A DNA stretch of 64,000 nt, taken from NCBI RefSeq assembly GCF_024679245.1, contig NC_090177.1, forward strand, positions 22,374,950-22,438,949, read 5' to 3'. This DNA is from Pseudorasbora parva. Lineage: Eukaryota > Chordata > Actinopteri > Cypriniformes > Gobionidae. Shown here in pieces: positions 62,153 through 64,000 of the stretch (the first letter of the stretch is position 1; each line of letters opens with the position of its first letter). The notes beneath the pieces were generated by a model. The model was not told the DNA's origin, did not search any database, and worked only from the letters and a program-made list of their open reading frames with translations. The translations under genes were made by a program, and so were the position numbers.

Positions 62153-64000
62153 CTTGCTGTTTGTGTATTACGTCATCGATTTGACTAAATAAAATTTTGC
62201 AAATTAAAAATATTCATGCAGAAAATCAATTAAGGGGTTTAAAAGTAATTTAGCTAAAGATGCAACAATATATTTTTGTTTTGTTTTTTTTTTGCATGAA
62301 AAATGCCATATGGAGACTTTTAGTCGTCTAATCACATGCTCTACATGAACTTAATGACAAAATAAAAAGTGCATTCATCACAGCGTTGCTCTATTTTACA
62401 TGAATATTTAATATAATTGCCCATCCCTATCTGGTAACTCTTTCTGTCACTCCTCAAATCGTTTTGACACAGGTGTTCTTGCCGCCTCGCACAACCAAAC
62501 AACAGAATGTAAAAACCCACCACGCTGACATTAGTGGGACCCGAACTCTGTATACACCACCATGTTTTCATGCTCCATCAACAGAATGCTGATAGACTGA
62601 GGAAACAGACTGTTCTTGTGTGTCTTCGATCCTTTGTACTAAATCTTTCTACTTTCACAGTGTTTTCTGTTTTCCTTATGAGCTGCAGTCTCTTGTTGAC
62701 CTTTCTCAGCACTACACATTTCTTTGATTTCAGAGCGAATCGTGTCTCTTGACGAGCGCCGCTGACACAGTGACCCAGCTCTGCTTGTCTCCAAAGACAA
62801 CGGGAAGCAGATGAAACCATGTCAGACACTGGAAAAAGCACTGACATGCTCAGCAATTGAAACGACTCGTGTACACACAGAGCGTCTCTGCTATTGATTA
62901 GCGTATGAAAAGAGGTCCATTTAGACGTTTGCCACTGTGGGAAAGGTGAGCTTCGTCACGCCTGAGTGTCTTCTAAAGGACCAACATGCACTTCAGTGAA
63001 ACACAGACTTCACTTGTATCCTGTGGTTTATAATACCTGGAGGAAGCTAGCTGTTAGCGTTCCTATCTTGACAACATATACCAGAGCTTACTGGAACAAG
63101 CTAACCAGCAAAACCTGGTCTGTATGGATATAAACAAAAAAGAGAGGGAGTTTAACTAAGAGTGAGAGAGAGGAGACAAAGGAGGTGACAAAAGCAAAAC
63201 AAGACGACGAAGCAAAGCAACCCATTTTCTGCATTTACACTTCAAACTGAGAGCAGGTGTCCAAAGTACAAGACTTTCGCTCATCAATGCTCCATATCTT
63301 CCTCAGCATGAAAGGCAGTCAGCCTGGCTCAGGTCTGCCACAAAGCTTTTGATGTTTAATTAATGTTCTGTTTGCGGAATATGCAAATGTAAATAAATGT
63401 ATTAAAAAAACATACTGTAACTTGCCACCAGCGAAAGCCTGAAAGGACCAAAACATTTACTTTGTCGGAAATAATGAAATAAAGCCAGAGACATGAGCAC
63501 TACTCCTCTTTACATGTTAATTTATGCATCTTTTCACTGAAGACTGGAAAACAATCCTAATGAGTCATAGAGGCTAATAGCGAAAAATGAAAAAAGAAAT
63601 GAAAGATGCATCAAGCACTATAGTTTTAACATACAGTGTGTGCTGCCAGGGAGTAGGACACAGATAGCATTCAGAATAAATGAGGGGGATATTTCTGTAC
63701 CACTAAAATGTGCTGAAAATCAGATCCCTGCCAAAACAGCCCTGATATACTTCCCATTATTAACATACTGTCCAGATCCTGTTTTTTCACTTTTAAGCAT
63801 TTTTGTAATAACTGCAGAAGTAATTTGTAGGTGTTTAATGTATTTTGTACTTGCATAGTGTGGACTTAAGTACATATGGTAGAAGTGCAGGTGTGCCCTC
63901 TGAAAAATCATTTAGTATTGTTGTCTTCTTTTTAAGTAAAACAAGACGACATTTTTTAAAAACTTAAATTACTATTATTTTTAATTCTCTGAGAAATAAT

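Larger units (their letters stand above)
52738..64000 (-). other. region upstream of FS5: probable long agrin intron
   Basis: 11.3 kb with no recognisable follistatin module, NtA exon or promoter. Repeats at 53.5, 56.0, 59.3, 60.5, 61.9 and 62.1 kb are listed separately. The rest (52.75-53.48, 53.85-55.97, 56.55-59.25, 59.8-60.45, 60.6-61.9 and 62.2-64.0 kb) shows nothing I can identify. Short frames there have no domain and overlap each other on both strands. Confidence 0.65.

Noticed and set aside
52738..64000. Possible miR-200/429 cluster, which lies not far from agrin in mammals
   Set aside because: I looked for the mature miR-200 family seed in hairpin context and did not find one; synteny alone is not evidence.

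Overview
The window is vertebrate genomic DNA, most likely from a teleost and probably a cyprinid. It is AT-rich and dense in microsatellites. It carries the usual fish repeats: Tc1/mariner elements, LINE 3' ends, 5S-rRNA-derived SINEs, a solo LTR and many TTAA-flanked miniature transposons. The species cannot be fixed from the sequence alone.

I can support one host gene: agrin (agrn), the heparan-sulfate proteoglycan of basement membranes and the neuromuscular junction. It runs on the minus strand from about 52.7 kb down to position 1 and continues past the left edge. I placed 16 coding exons, about 2,590 coding bases or 863 residues. All have AG acceptors and GT donors, and their phases join without conflict. 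In gene order they encode follistatin-like modules FS5 (52516-52737), FS6 (42023-42223), FS7 (41258-41458) and FS8 (two exons near 29.2 kb). A four-cysteine linker (25354-25470) and two laminin-EGF modules (24.2 and 23.4 kb) follow. Then come FS9 (two exons near 21.3 kb), a Ser/Thr/Pro and Ser-Gly-rich exon (12445-12792) and a second four-cysteine linker (9995-10120). A SEA domain over three exons (6.7, 3.4 and 0.5 kb) leads to the start of the second Thr-rich stretch at the left edge. The NtA/FS1-4 exons and the EGF/LamG exons lie outside the window.

Everything else is intronic and mostly repeats. The 38-51 kb stretch is a nest of transposons. Three Tc1-like elements sit in or beside (TA)n arrays. 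One holds two LINE 3'-end insertions. Another holds a 1.47 kb TTAA-flanked (Kolobok/T2-like) element with a broken THAP zinc-finger exon and a second, convergent acidic exon. TTAA-flanked, often palindromic MITEs recur through the introns. One starts within two bases of the GT donor of a SEA exon, so the transposon supplies most of that splice site. The right end, 52.8-64 kb, has no exon I can recognise and is probably one long upstream intron.

No RNA gene, CRISPR array or second host gene was found. Domain numbering and family names come from recognition of motifs, not from a search.
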